DNA of 64,000 nucleotides, taken from positions 6,820,001-6,884,000 of the forward strand of contig NC_059539.1 in NCBI RefSeq assembly GCF_905220415.1. The letters run 5' to 3'. The stretch is from Colias croceus (taxonomy: Eukaryota > Arthropoda > Insecta > Lepidoptera > Pieridae). Under the pieces are notes generated by a model that was not told the origin of the DNA, did no database searches, and saw only the letters and a program-made list of their open reading frames with translations. This document shows, piece after piece, positions 1 to 11,499 of this stretch. Each line of letters opens with the position of its first letter. Position 1 is the first letter of the stretch. The position numbers were made by a program, and so were the translations under genes.

Positions 1-532
1 CTTTTACTTACTCCCGCAATTATTTCTATTAATTATTTGTTAGAAAAATCGAATTACCTACTCAAACAATTTTATAATTATGTAAAATTTTACAAGTGAT
101 AATTCCGAAGTCTTTAACAAATTAATTTATACAAATACATTTTAAAATATTAATATGCTAATACAAGAACGTGTATTACCTAGATCATAAGAAGCTAATT
201 AAAAGTGTCATTGAAATAAACTCGGAACAGTAATAATGTAAATTTATGCACCTCACAATACAAGTAAGCATAGAAACTTCTATGGAATATAAAATCAGAT
301 AAATAACAATGTACACTTGTAGAACTGAGAGCATTTTTATTACGAAGTATTTCGCATAATTCTCAAGACTTTGTTTATCGTAGATACTAAACTCGTTTAT
401 TTTTAATATCTCTTAAAACTTTAGTTTATTTGAACATAACTTTTGTTAGATTTTCGTTATATGTTGTCGATATTATAATTAAAGCTTTATAATCAATAAT
501 ATTGATCAAATCTAGTATTCATTTAAACTGAC
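1..532. other. Intron or 3' continuation of Megf8, no exon seen
   Basis: This AT-rich stretch lies just downstream (minus sense) of the last visible Megf8 exon, whose donor GTCAGT occupies 527-532. I see no reading frame with kelch, EGF or PSI character here, so it is probably intron leading to exons outside the window. Confidence 0.5.
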
Positions 533-3500
533 CGTTGACATTGCCGTGGTATCCACCAACTATGAGTAATGTAGCGGGTGGTTTCAATGCAGCTGCGTGC
601 GCGAAAACGCCTTGTTTCTTTGGATAATACTTTCGAGTTTTGCCCAAAACGTCTAGCGGAATCCAAGCATGGCATCCAAGATGGTATAAATACATCTGTC
701 CATCATAACAAATTTCCTCTCTGTTGTGACGATGCGAATATCCTCCAAAAACGACCAAATAATTCCCTAAAGAAAAAGTACAAAATGAATTTATTTTATA
801 ATCTCACTACATATCTAAACGGTTTTATGATATTACCTATTATAGTTGCTGTATGGAAAGCCCTTTCACGGGGCACGTATGTGTCCCGCAAATGAGCACG
901 TGGGTAGTGAATTTCACTCCAATGTTTATGGTCTAAATCGAAAGTAAACATTCTGTCCGAGAGCTTAGAAAACCTGCAAAAAGTAGAAAATGTAGAAAAA
1001 GGGTACAAATACAATATTAGATATGTGTTACAATTATATAATGTACAATTAGGTATATAATGTGTTACAATTATATAATGTACAATTAGGTATATAATGT
1101 GTCACAATTATACAATTATATAAATGTACTTATCCTTACCTAGCAACACTAGCGACAACTCCGCCATAAACTAAAATAGAATTGGAAGGTTCATGGTACA
1201 CAGCAGTATGTGCAACAACTCGTACGTCCAATTCTTTCCCACCGCGTACTTGAACTCTTTCCCATGACTCCGTACTCGGCTCTCCCATTTTTATTTTATA
1301 TAAACTGAAATAGAATCACATCAAAAAAAGCCAATAACACCTGTACGGTAAAAAATAATAGGAAAACTTCTTTACCTAGAGGAAAATTCGCCATCAACAG
1401 TACTTCCGCCGAACAGATACAATTCATCCTTCACTGTAGTTAAAGTATGTCGAGTCAGACCAGGTGGTGTGAATGAGGAATTAACAGCTCTCAATGTCCA
1501 TATATTTTCGATAACATCATAATACCATAATTCCGAAGACAAGCTGCCATCAGAGAGCTTTCCTCCATATAAAATGAAACCATTGCCAAAGGCACATGCC
1601 GAGTGCCCATATCGTGGTTCAGGCTTAGTATAGTTGTTTGATTTAAGGCTCACGAATTCTGGACGATCCGTAAACTGCAGGTAACTTTCAGAATATGGCG
1701 TGGGTGAATGGGAGTACATGATTGGTAAAGCCGTCTTGTCATGGTGGGAAAAAGATGTTAAAAGTAAGTTGAACAAAGAACTTCTATTTCCTATTTGCCA
1801 GCTGCCATCTATATTTCCCTGAAATATTTATACACCAAAATGACTAGTGATAATATCAAAACTAGCTTTAATATTACTTTTTTTCTAATATATTTTGCGT
1901 ACTAGGTCTATAGTATTGAAAAACGGTTTTGTGTCTAAGTTGTAAACCCACACTTTAAAAAAGAATATGCTAATCTTATTTTTTGTTTTATAACATTTAA
2001 TGCATATAATATTTGAAAAAAATAAGGTATAGAAAAAACGACTATGACGCGGGACTCGAACCAAAAAAATTCAAGAATAATAACTACCTAAGTAATTACT
2101 TTCATAAGTTAAAACTTATTATAATAGATTATTCCTTTCTTAATTAATTTTTATCATTGAAGTTAAATCGATATAACAAAGGTAAACAAGTTTTAACGTT
2201 GACATCCACCTGTATGTACGGAAATAAATTCTCGACTCGTCTGATATAAATGCTTTAACCTCTAATTAAACCATTAATTCATATGGAATTATCAGGAACC
2301 CAGTGACTAGCAAACATCAATATAAATTATGTTAGATGTGATATGGGTACAGTTAAAACATACACTCAATAATAAAAAAGCCACATTGTAAATAATAGTT
2401 TGAAATTAACCGCTTTAAGCTTTTGTCCTGCGGCTTTGCTTGCCTGCGCTTCACATTATCGCGTATAAGAGATACATTCTTCGATCCTTTATTGAGTAGC
2501 AAAAGTTGCCATTGACCTTTCCCAAGGTCTATTCCTGTATAAAATTCTACCAAAATCGGTTCAGTGACGTGACAGCGTGTAACCGACAGCGCAATAATTA
2601 TGATATTAAAAAAAAGATAAATATTCTAAATCCAGATTATAATTAATACTATATTATTCGTATGCACTTGCACTATCAGAATAGCTGACCTTACTCACCT
2701 TGGTAAATAAAGTTAATAACGACTTATCAATTTCTTCATTTGTAGGATATCTACGCAAAACTTTTCCGTTTTCATCATACCATTGACTAGTAGAAAATCT
2801 GCAACATCATTAAATTAGAGACTTGTGCAGGAAAAAAGTTATGTAGTAACAATAATAACAAGTACAGTTTTATATTGGAAAATAATTATATGTGCAAACT
2901 AACCTACTGCACCGTAACTAATGAATAGGTAGCGTTACGAATATGTCGAAGAAAAATGATTGAAAAATACACTTTTTCTACTTGTTACTTTAATGTTTAT
3001 TATTACACAGAAATCGATTAAAAAAAGTTATGATTTACCAGCGCTGTCCTCGCTCCTTACAGGGTCAAGGGTGACTCATCGGCATTAAATCGATTACTTA
3101 CAATGAAGAAGAAATAATTTTAATTTACTAAGAAAATCGACGTAATTTTTGAAATAAATTTATTAAAGCTTCAATATGTAGCCCCCACGATTTCAATCAC
3201 TAGTGCTATTACGCTAAAAAAATAAGGGATCCCGGATCTGATTGCAACGGTTGGTCTTTTTTTTTTACTAATCGCAAGTATTCATAATAAAACGAATACT
3301 AATATCGAGATCAAACCACATTGAAATTAAGTAAGACGAGGAAAGGCCTTAAATTCCAATGCTAAAACTATTTTCTGCTTATTTCTAACCTGATAGAATA
3401 TTAAATATAGAGTTTCTATTACATCTAGCCGATTTAATAGACCCATACTTTAACATAGATAACTAGATATGAGCCAAATGTGTCATAATATACACTTCTA

Positions 3501-5871
3501 TTAAACCGGAACATCGCATGGCACATTACCTTGTACAGATTGACAACACCAACTGTTACATAACTATTTTTATTTTCCTTTTTTCCAACAACACAAATAA
3601 ATATTATTTTACATCAATACATAATAACTATGACTTGCTTGACTAGGTTCCAGAGAAGCCAAACAAGCCAAATATTTACAATGAATCGGACTATTGTTCT
3701 ACTTGGTGAAGAAAAACATTGTAGGGAACTATTTTATTCATTAAAAGCCCAAAATAAGTTTGATAGCTTACAACCTTAATCCCAGGACTGACCGCAGGGG
3801 GGGCAAAATAGGCTGATTATGTTGTCATCTGTTCCTACTGATTTTACAATGCATCAATCAATACAACCATCTAGACATCATCATACTTCATCATATCAAT
3901 ATTAAGACATCATAATTATTGATCGTAAATATCTACTTACTTGTATACTTCCAAAACTGCTAATACTCTATTCAGATCATATCCTCCAAACACATATAGA
4001 GAGTCAGTGTGGTTCACATACACAGCAGTGTGTGCCGCACGTTTGGTCATACCACTTTCAGTGTGCGAGAGCCAGTGCCAGCTATTGCCATCTTTGTCAT
4101 TGCTTTTGAGTGAACAGGATTCCCCAGAATATCTAAAATATTTAAAACCAGTCTTTATCAACAGTCTTTTAATGAAATAAAAAAGATTAAACTACTGGTA
4201 TAAACTTTTCTTCGTTCTTCTCAATAAATATTGAATTAAATTTGCATTTTCTGTGAATCAGATCAAACAGGTTATAAAAATAATTTATATTTTATTTTTA
4301 TATCTAGAGGATATAATGGTATCAGATTCTTATACACAATACAAAAAGTTTATATAAATGACCTGCTTCATAATTGCAATTTAGATAAGAGTAACTATAC
4401 AATGAATGCATAATTGACATCATAATGATGACTATAATAGATATATAGATATATTTACATACAACATTTTGAATCCATGTATACATTGACTGCACAAGTA
4501 GCATAATGAATACAGGCATAAAAATTCACAGGACCATATTTTAAATTCATTCAAGTATAAAAAGATATTTATTTGGTTATGATGATGAGTATGTATGCAA
4601 ATTACTTAGCCCAAACATTCAGAATTAAAGAGTTATTTTTTAAACTATTGTTTATTTTTTAGAAAAGTCTTTGACTCAAGTTTTAATCCAAGTACCAGCT
4701 GATGCAAGTACCAGCTATTGATATATTTTCCCTTAGTCTAAGTAAATTTAAGTTTATAGTTCATCAAAAAACATATTAGATTTTTTTTTTGTAAAACATA
4801 TTAGTTACCTTTTTTTTTGGTAAAACATATTAGATATTTTTTGTATTGTATCCAAATGTATAAGTAGTTTTTTTTTCTGTATAAAGTTGTTTTAACTTTC
4901 AAAGTCTAAATTTTATTCGTGAATGTGGTGTTTACCTATCTAAAATTGTACACTTAGCTTTAAGTTTAATTTTATGTATATTTGTCAATCTGTGTAACAA
5001 TTTCTGGTAAACCTTAAATAAATAAATAAATAAATAAATAATGATGATGTTTAAACCTACATCTAATAGGACAGTTATTTATGAAAAAAAGAACATAATA
5101 TAATATAACACACACAACAACACTAAATTATTTCAACTTACCCTCTTTTGCATAAACATCTGTCTCCTTTACATTGTCCATTTCCTGAGCAGCCATTAGG
5201 ACACAATTCAACACTGCAGTCTGGACCGCCCCATGTTCCAACACAAAAACATTTGTTCGACAAACACAGGCCTCTACCCGTACAATTATTTGGACAGTTA
5301 TGTATGGCATATGTGGCTCGAAAACCATCCAAAACATAATTTGTATCACTATACAAGAGTATTAACATCTGAAAAGGTTGTGATTTGTTTCAGTTTGAAG
5401 ACTTTGACGTATTTGTGATACATCTCTCATAAATACTCACATAACCACTTGAAGCTGTAACATTCTGCGGTTCCGTTTTTCCACTAAAACTTCCCAGCAA
5501 TGGAGCATCAAAAGAATCCCCATCATATACAAATACATAATCGTAGGAACATTCTGTTCCCATGCGGATAAAGCTCAGCGTAATATATTGAGATTTGTTA
5601 GATGCCTTAATGAGCCATTCGCAATGTGAGTCCTGTACAAAAAATATCATTAGGAAAGTGTTCTTAGATTGGAACTTTTCATCGAAAACTGTACACTTAC
5701 TTGCGTATAGTTTGAATTGCTGGGTCCATCAGTAATAATACCACTGGGATCTGTGAAAACTCTACGGGTTTTGTCGCAAGGAGCTGTGGACGCGGCACAC
5801 AACACTGCCAAGCAAGTCCAACTGAGAACTACTAAACTTGCACCTTTCTTCCGAATTCGTGGGTAAAACAT
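533..5871 (-). CDS. Megf8: Megf8, N-terminal part: CUB-EGF-kelch cell-surface protein (partial, 9 exons)
   Basis: Exons in transcription order: 5871-5701, 5632-5441, 5368-5142, 4132-3941, 2798-2699, 1818-1376, 1304-1140, 973-837, 766-533. All have GT-AG borders and matching phases, giving about 620 residues. Residues 1-30 look like a signal peptide (hydrophobic SLVVLSWTCLAVLCAA). A CUB domain follows (about 32-145; CEWLI, ECSYDYVFVYDGDS). Then come two EGF modules (about 146-172 and 177-203; GTWGGPDC, GYSGESC) and kelch blades with repeated GG plus HTAVY/HTATI motifs to the end. The run PRERAFHTATIIGNYLVVFGG and HLGCHAW fit MEGF8 better than its relative attractin. Family knowledge: MEGF8 is a very large single-pass membrane protein, in vertebrates linked to Hedgehog receptor turnover with MGRN1/MOSMO. 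The start ATG (5869-5871) is the first Met before the signal sequence. The remainder (PSI, more EGF/kelch, membrane segment) lies off the left edge. Confidence 0.88.
1025..1115. repeat. 37-bp tandem repeat, ~2.4 copies, in a Megf8 intron
   Basis: The unit beginning gtgttacaattatataatgt starts at 1025, again at 1062, and partly at 1099 (gtgtcac...), a period of 37 bp. It lies in the intron between exons 1304-1140 and 973-837. It is a simple AT-rich minisatellite with no coding content. Confidence 0.8.
5021..5042. repeat. (AATA)n microsatellite
   Basis: Tandem aaat/aata units lie in the Megf8 intron between the EGF and first kelch exons. They are probably the tail of an old plus-strand retroposon (about 4900-5042), since transcript-like AT-rich sequence with an aaataaa signal precedes them. 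Confidence 0.6.
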
Positions 5872-6607
5872 GCCTCTTTAATATTTTTGCAAACCATAAG
5901 TCAAACATCAGAGCCATATAATCGTGAAATTACGACTAATAACACTAAAATGTAAAATAAACAAGGCTCATTTAGATGACATCTACTTCAAGGCTAACTA
6001 CTTTAATATGGTATAATTCCACAATAATACCAAAAAGGAATACATTTATTATATTAATATATTGCGGTTAATAAGAAATTATTTTATACTTATTTTCTAC
6101 ACTTTCATATCACTTTCTAATAAAAAATTTCTTAAAAACAAACAATCAAGCCATCACAGTATTTTGACATTATAGTGACAGTTTGAAACTTTTTTTACAT
6201 TTATGACATAAAAGTTGACTGATTGGTGCTGCCCTTTAATCGAGAATATCGATTTTACAAATGGTTAAACCTGGTTAAACAATTTGTGTCATATAAATTT
6301 TATAAATGTATTTTGAAATAAAATTAAAATAAAATTGTTATTTATACGTCTAATAGCACATCTTAAAATAATTTCTTTGCTATATTTGTTATGAAAGGCA
6401 ATTTCTGATCTGTGAACGCATTCGTAATATTGGGCGGGAAACACGCGGAAAATAAAAATAGTCATAACTAGATAAAAAATTAAAAATTATTACACAAAAG
6501 TTAGTTAAATTATGGAAATACCTGGGTAGTTATTTTGTTAATGGGCTGTTATTAGTTAATTGTACAAATATATAACTTCCAAACATTTGTGTATATGGTA
6601 CCTATTA
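5872..6607 (-). promoter_or_regulatory. Upstream region of Megf8
   Basis: This is the stretch between the Megf8 start codon and the first upstream transposon. It should hold the 5' UTR and core promoter. I see no convincing TATA box or initiator and no island of high GC, so the assignment rests on position only. Confidence 0.35.
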
Positions 6608-7604
6608 GGGTAAACTTGCATAATTCGTACCTGCGCTTAAATCGTACCTCGTCTATATCTCGGCTTGGGTAATAGTTACCAGCGCCTCTGGTGGCATAAA
6701 ATGTCAATAATAGTCGGCCATATTGCCATGTGACAAATAAATACCTGTTACGTTGCTCCCGACTAAAATATTTATCAAGTAAGTTTTTTCTTACTTTTTG
6801 AGTAATTTTTTCGCACACTTCACAAGAACTGTCTTCCAAGTATACCGTTCATAAGTTGTTTAACTGTTTATTTTATATTTATGCGTATATTTGTGAATAT
6901 ATTTCACATAGTAAAGCCGGCTTGTTCGTTGACAGTTTTTTTTGCGGCAAATTTGAAATTCTTTTGATACTTGTGCCTATTTCGTACTCGCAGCAACTTC
7001 TTAAAACGTACCTGTACGAACGAACGAAAACACCTCAAAAAGGAAACAAGAAAAAGAAACAAGAACAAGATGAAAATGACAGTTGGTATTGCAAAATATG
7101 TCAAGAAGACGTTAAAGAAAACATGATTAAATGCGGTAATTGTGAAGTATGGGTACCTACCCATACTTCACAATTACCTACATGAGCTATGTGCAGGGAC
7201 AACTAAAAAAACAAAATGTTATTACTGCGATGACTGTCAGGATTTGGCAAAGACCATCCGCTGTATTAATAAGAATTAATCTAGGTACATTAAAATTAAG
7301 AAAAAGAGGAGAAGATTATTAAGATTGTGATTTTTAAGACTGTAAACCAATGATAGGATCTCAAAGTACGATTTAAGAATATACTAGTACGATTTAAGAT
7401 GAATGGTCTTAAATCGTACTTTTTTTAAGTTTTTGAAAATTGTTTATTTCTCAGAAGTTTATAAGATATATGTTATTTTTTGTTGAAATACTAATAGAAC
7501 ATTAGTGAAATTATAATTACTTAATATAAATAACTGTGTATCATTGTTCATTTCCAAAATTTTTGAGGTTCTCCTTAAGTGGTACGAATTAGGCAAGTTT
7601 CCCC
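6608..7604 (+). mobile_element. Tc1/pogo-type DNA transposon relic (997 bp) with TA target duplication
   Basis: The ends are inverted repeats: the left end reads gggtaaacttgcataattcg; the right end, reverse-complemented, reads ggggaaacttgcctaattcg. Both are flanked by TA (6606-6607 and 7605-7606). The interior keeps only the C-terminal end of a protein with a Cys4-His-Cys3 (PHD-like) finger. Such fingers occur at the C-terminus of some insect pogo/Tigger-type transposases. No DDE catalytic core is left, so the copy cannot be autonomous. Motifs like 'aaatcgtac' recur near both ends (about 6640 and 7380-7410). Confidence 0.7.
6856..7279 (+). pseudogene. Transposase C-terminal fragment with PHD-like zinc finger, frameshifted
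   Basis: An open frame runs from 6856 through a Lys-rich linker (KGNKKKKQEQDEND) into SWYCKICQEDVKENMIKCGN, then CEVWV. Skipping 7156-7180 (25 nt), the frame continues as HELCAGTTKKTKCYYCDDC and ends at the TAA at 7277-7279. The ligands are then C-x2-C, C-x2-C, H-x2-C, C-x2-C, the PHD pattern. The 25-nt insertion is an inverted copy of the preceding bases and breaks the frame, so this is a dead fragment. The N-terminal DNA-binding and DDE parts are missing. Confidence 0.65.
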
Positions 7605-7944
7605 TAAGTAGGTAATATTCATTTTTCAATTTATTTTGAAAGTACCTACCTAATTTCTAACGTACATTCGTAGGTACTTATATTTTATTTTCCATTAATT
7701 GTATAATATTGTTTCAGTTGAAGATTACCTAAATGAAACACGAGTGTTGAATATTTGAAAAACCCTGGACCATCATTGTGAACTGTGATGCGTGCAGTGT
7801 GTATAGTACACACTACACACTGCGATGTGTGAGATGAAGTAAGATGAAGTAATGTAACTAAGATGAAGTAATAAATAATATGATTTATTATGTATACCTA
7901 AGGTTATTCATATTCGTAAGTATGTATTATTCCATAAGTATTTT

Positions 7945-8498
7945 TTATTTATTTATTTATTAATACTTTATTGCTCTTAGAATCATTACAAAAAGACTTA
8001 ATCTAAGGATACATTACAACAATTGGCGGTCTTATCGCTATGCAGCGATTTCTTCCAGACAACCGGACGTACGAGGAGAAATTAAATTAGAGGAAAGGTG
8101 AAGGGTAGAGCATAAATATATATTTATAAAAGAAATAAATAAAGACTAAATAAATTACCTGCGTAAAGATATATCCATATAATATATAATAGATACAATA
8201 TAATATATTCACAATCAAATAAGAATATGTTACGTAATAATAGTATAATATTCGAATACATATAATATAAATAATTTATATTAAGTACAGCGAGAGAAAT
8301 GATAATCACGCACCAATGCTTTAAAACTCGATAAGGATTGTGCATTCTTTATATGAAGAGGCAAAGCATTCCACAATTTGATTGCCTGCACGGTAAATGA
8401 AGTGTCATAGAAGTTGGTGTTGTGTTCTGGCATTATTAATCGGAGCATTTCAGTCGACCGAACAGGTTCAGCATTGTTACCCCTAAACACAAATTTTT
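7945..8498 (-). mobile_element. 5'-truncated non-LTR retrotransposon (LINE), 3' end
   Basis: On the minus strand a short frame (8490-8281) ends with FTVQAIKLWNALPLHIKNAQ and a stop. This is the typical C-terminal tail of the reverse-transcriptase ORF in jockey/CR1-type LINEs ('..LWNALP..'). A 3' UTR-like stretch follows, ending in a (TAAA)n tail, seen on the plus strand as atttatttatttatt near 7950. AT-rich sequence at 8110-8280 separates the ORF end from the conserved 3' UTR. There is no RT or endonuclease domain, so it is a dead-on-arrival copy. Confidence 0.7.
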
Positions 8499-10959
8499 CA
8501 TCATTTTTTTAGTATGTATTTTTTATATAAAAATATTTTATAATTGAACTCGATAGGTATTATAATTAATTCTAATGCATCAGAGTCACCAATAAGATAA
8601 TTTCTAATTACTAAGTATTTACTATAATAAGTATTTTAGTTCTTTTATTGTTGTTTCATTTATTCGGATTACGACAAGTTGTTTAAAGTTTATTCATTTC
8701 AATCATCGATCTAAACAATCGTTCATACATCATGACACCACGTAACGAATGTCATGCTGCATTATCGTATAGGGACGACTTTAGAAAAATATAAAAAAAA
8801 TATAGTAGGTAGACGCTTGTCTTGCCAGCACGGGCGACGCAGCACAAGCCGGCCAAGCGGCTACCTACTTTTTTATAGGCCTATAAAGATAAAGAGAGAC
8901 TCAACAATATATTATTATGATTAAATTTTAAAGTATCCTATACTACTCGTACAAGACGTACTATAGATACGTAACTAAAGATAAATAATTTTCTAAGAAC
9001 ATTTACTATAGTAGATATACTTTTACACCATCAGAAAGTAGAAATTTTAATGAACGAAAGGGTTTTTTGCAAAGAGCTTTTATTTTGACGCGAGGATTGT
9101 CGATTGATGTTTTTTTGATAGTATCTAAGCTGAAATAAGGAGAAAAAATAAATGTTTTAAATCATATAAATTATAATGTACCTAACTAGTTAACTACTTG
9201 GGACACTGGGAGGTAACTTTTCACCAAATTTCGTAGATTTTTTTTAAAGATATAAATAAAGACTTGCTTCTAATGGGTTTCACTTTCATCCTACTGTAAT
9301 TTTTATTTTTATTTTACAATTTTTGAAGGCCCTGGAAGACGTTTAAATGTCGCATTATATTAGTCATATAAGTCATCAGAGCACTATTAGTATTTCTACG
9401 TTTAATAAAAAAACTATCTATTTTATATTCTGAGCAATCCGTTGATCTACCAGCATAAGAGTAGTCTAAAGTGTTTAAGAAAATAAAACATTTATACAAA
9501 AAATCACGTTAGTACCATTCCAAAATTATAAACTTAAAGTTTAAGATATGGTCATACTTTGGTCATATTTACAAATTAATTTTCTTGTTGGTGGAACAAG
9601 GGCACAAAATATGTACCTACACCTACTTAAGAAAAACATATTATTAAAAAAAAACTAGCAGTATTTAATATTTGTAAACGATACACCTAAAAGAATATAG
9701 TACTTAGGTATATAGTTTATGTCATACCTACTTAGTAGATACGCGACGGGGCTACGGCACAGTGCAAGTGTAACACGATTATTAAACTATGCCTACTGTA
9801 TTTACCTACACGATTAATGAAAATTATATTTTCTACAAAATTCTAGAAAATTTTTTGAACATGATAACTGATGATCATAAATTTTGAATAACCTTCTTAG
9901 GTACATTCATACATTGCATTACATTATTATATTATTTTCTTTGTAGAGATATGGCTATAGGTACCTACGAGGCGCCATAGTGAACGTTTACAATAGAATA
10001 GAATGTAAAATCATCAGTTTTTTTGTTTGCTTGTAAAACCTACAAAGTTTATAAATTTATAAAAAAAATCAAGTTACGTTGCAAGTGTTAAAAGTGTTTC
10101 CGAGCTGCCTTACTCATTTACCGCACTTTAAATATATAATATTTCATTAATTTTCTCTTCTTAACTACATAATTGAAACCTACAATTTGCAAGAACAAAA
10201 GCCATTCAGTAGGCTGGCTGAGATGAATATCGATCGGCCGTGCTGCTGACTCGGCAGTCGCACTCCAGCGCGAGCGTAGCGGGGTGTTGGTACGCACCCG
10301 ACACGAATAGGCTTCTGAGTAGAGCCATACAGAATTTTCCTACAATTTTATATAAAAAAGTAACCGTTCCTTAAGGCTCCTGAAATGACATCATGTGTAC
10401 CTACTTTTCATTATAAAATTCTAAATAGGTACTGTTATGAAAAAAAATACATACTAATTTAATTAAATCGTAATCCATGAGTTAAAAAAAAAACATTTTA
10501 GACTGTACGTAGGTATATTAAAATATTAGGTAACTATTATTAGTTTTATATTTACGGTCGCAGTTTTCATTTTTTATTAAAAATGTTCTGTAGCAGGAGG
10601 CCTATTATTGATTATAAGCTCATTATGCAGACTCCTAGCATATTTAACGATGGTGAAAATTAATAAATCATTAATGCGTACATGAGTGCGGTCGGAGGCT
10701 GTTAAAGATTTTTCATCTGGAATGAAGTGATAACCGCTAATGACACGTTTAAAATGCCAACTCATTCACTATAGACTTTTCACTATTAAGTATCAATATT
10801 TTATTTTAAAAACTTCGAATTTCGATTAATTTATATATTTTTAAATGCCTACCTACCTATGAAAAATCGTAGTAGGTACCTAAGTAGGTAGGTATTTAGG
10901 TAAGCTTTTTTAAGTATAATAGTTATCCGTTTTAATTAATTTAGATAGTATTTTGTAGT
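8499..10959. other. Intergenic DNA, no gene seen
   Basis: AT-rich spacer. Frames here are short and show no family motif. A GC-richer patch at about 10200-10320 includes a near-perfect Maf-response-element-like 13-mer (10244-10256). Confidence 0.5.
10244..10256. promoter_or_regulatory. MARE-like site (possible Maf/bZIP binding site)
   Basis: The sequence tgctgactcggca differs at one base from the classical T-MARE tgctgactcagca. It lies in a GC-richer patch of the desert, about 38 kb beyond the 3' end of the large-Maf gene in this window. Binding is inferred from the motif only. Confidence 0.35.
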
Positions 10960-11060
10960 GTTCAAACTCAAACTCAAACATTCATTTATTCAATTAGACT
11001 AGGTACTATTAATAGTAGCACTTTCGAATCGTCATTACATATTTATTTTTAACATTTACC
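10960..11060 (-). mobile_element. Probable LINE 3' UTR fragment (CR1/Zenon-like)
   Basis: The run 'ttcaaactcaaactcaaaca', followed by 'gcactttcgaatcgtcatt', resembles the 3' UTR of abundant lepidopteran CR1/Zenon-type LINEs. No coding part is attached. The call rests on recognition of the motif order only. Confidence 0.35.
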
Positions 11061-11499
11061 ATTTTGATGTTATTTAGATATGTAATAATGTAATAATATA
11101 ATGTACATCGCTTATTGACGTACTTGCATGACGATGGATTGTTTTTATGAGGCTTATTAGGATTTAATATCATTAATTATTATTGGTCTTACTGTTCAAG
11201 AAACTGCATGTATCACAGAAATCATAATCTAAATGATTATATTCATTTAAATTATGATTTCTGTAGGTACTTAGTTAGTTTAAGGGCATAAAAACAATTA
11301 TCAAAACGAAGTTGTATTTAAAAAAAGACCACTAAATTTCAAATATATGTAATATGTATCGATTTTGAATGGTGGTCTCTTATTCCCCTAATCGTGTTCA
11401 GCAAATATCATAGAAAATCTTTAACCCGATATTTTTGTAAGTAAATAATGTGTACTCAGCTAAATTCAGTAGCTAGATATGTTGATATTCCAGTTAGGT

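Noticed and set aside
2040..2065. 'gcgggactcgaacc' as the B-box end of a minus-strand tRNA
   Set aside because: No A box or acceptor stem upstream; at most a decayed SINE head.
2353..2553. Minus-strand 66-codon frame as an extra Megf8 exon
   Set aside because: Flanking exons 2699-2798 and 1376-1818 already join in phase, and the peptide has no kelch or EGF character.
533..5871. Attractin/distracted as the identity of the CUB-EGF-kelch gene
   Set aside because: Domain order is similar, but the kelch-region strings (PRERAFHTA..GNYLVVFGG, HLGCHAW) and the direct CUB start fit MEGF8 better.
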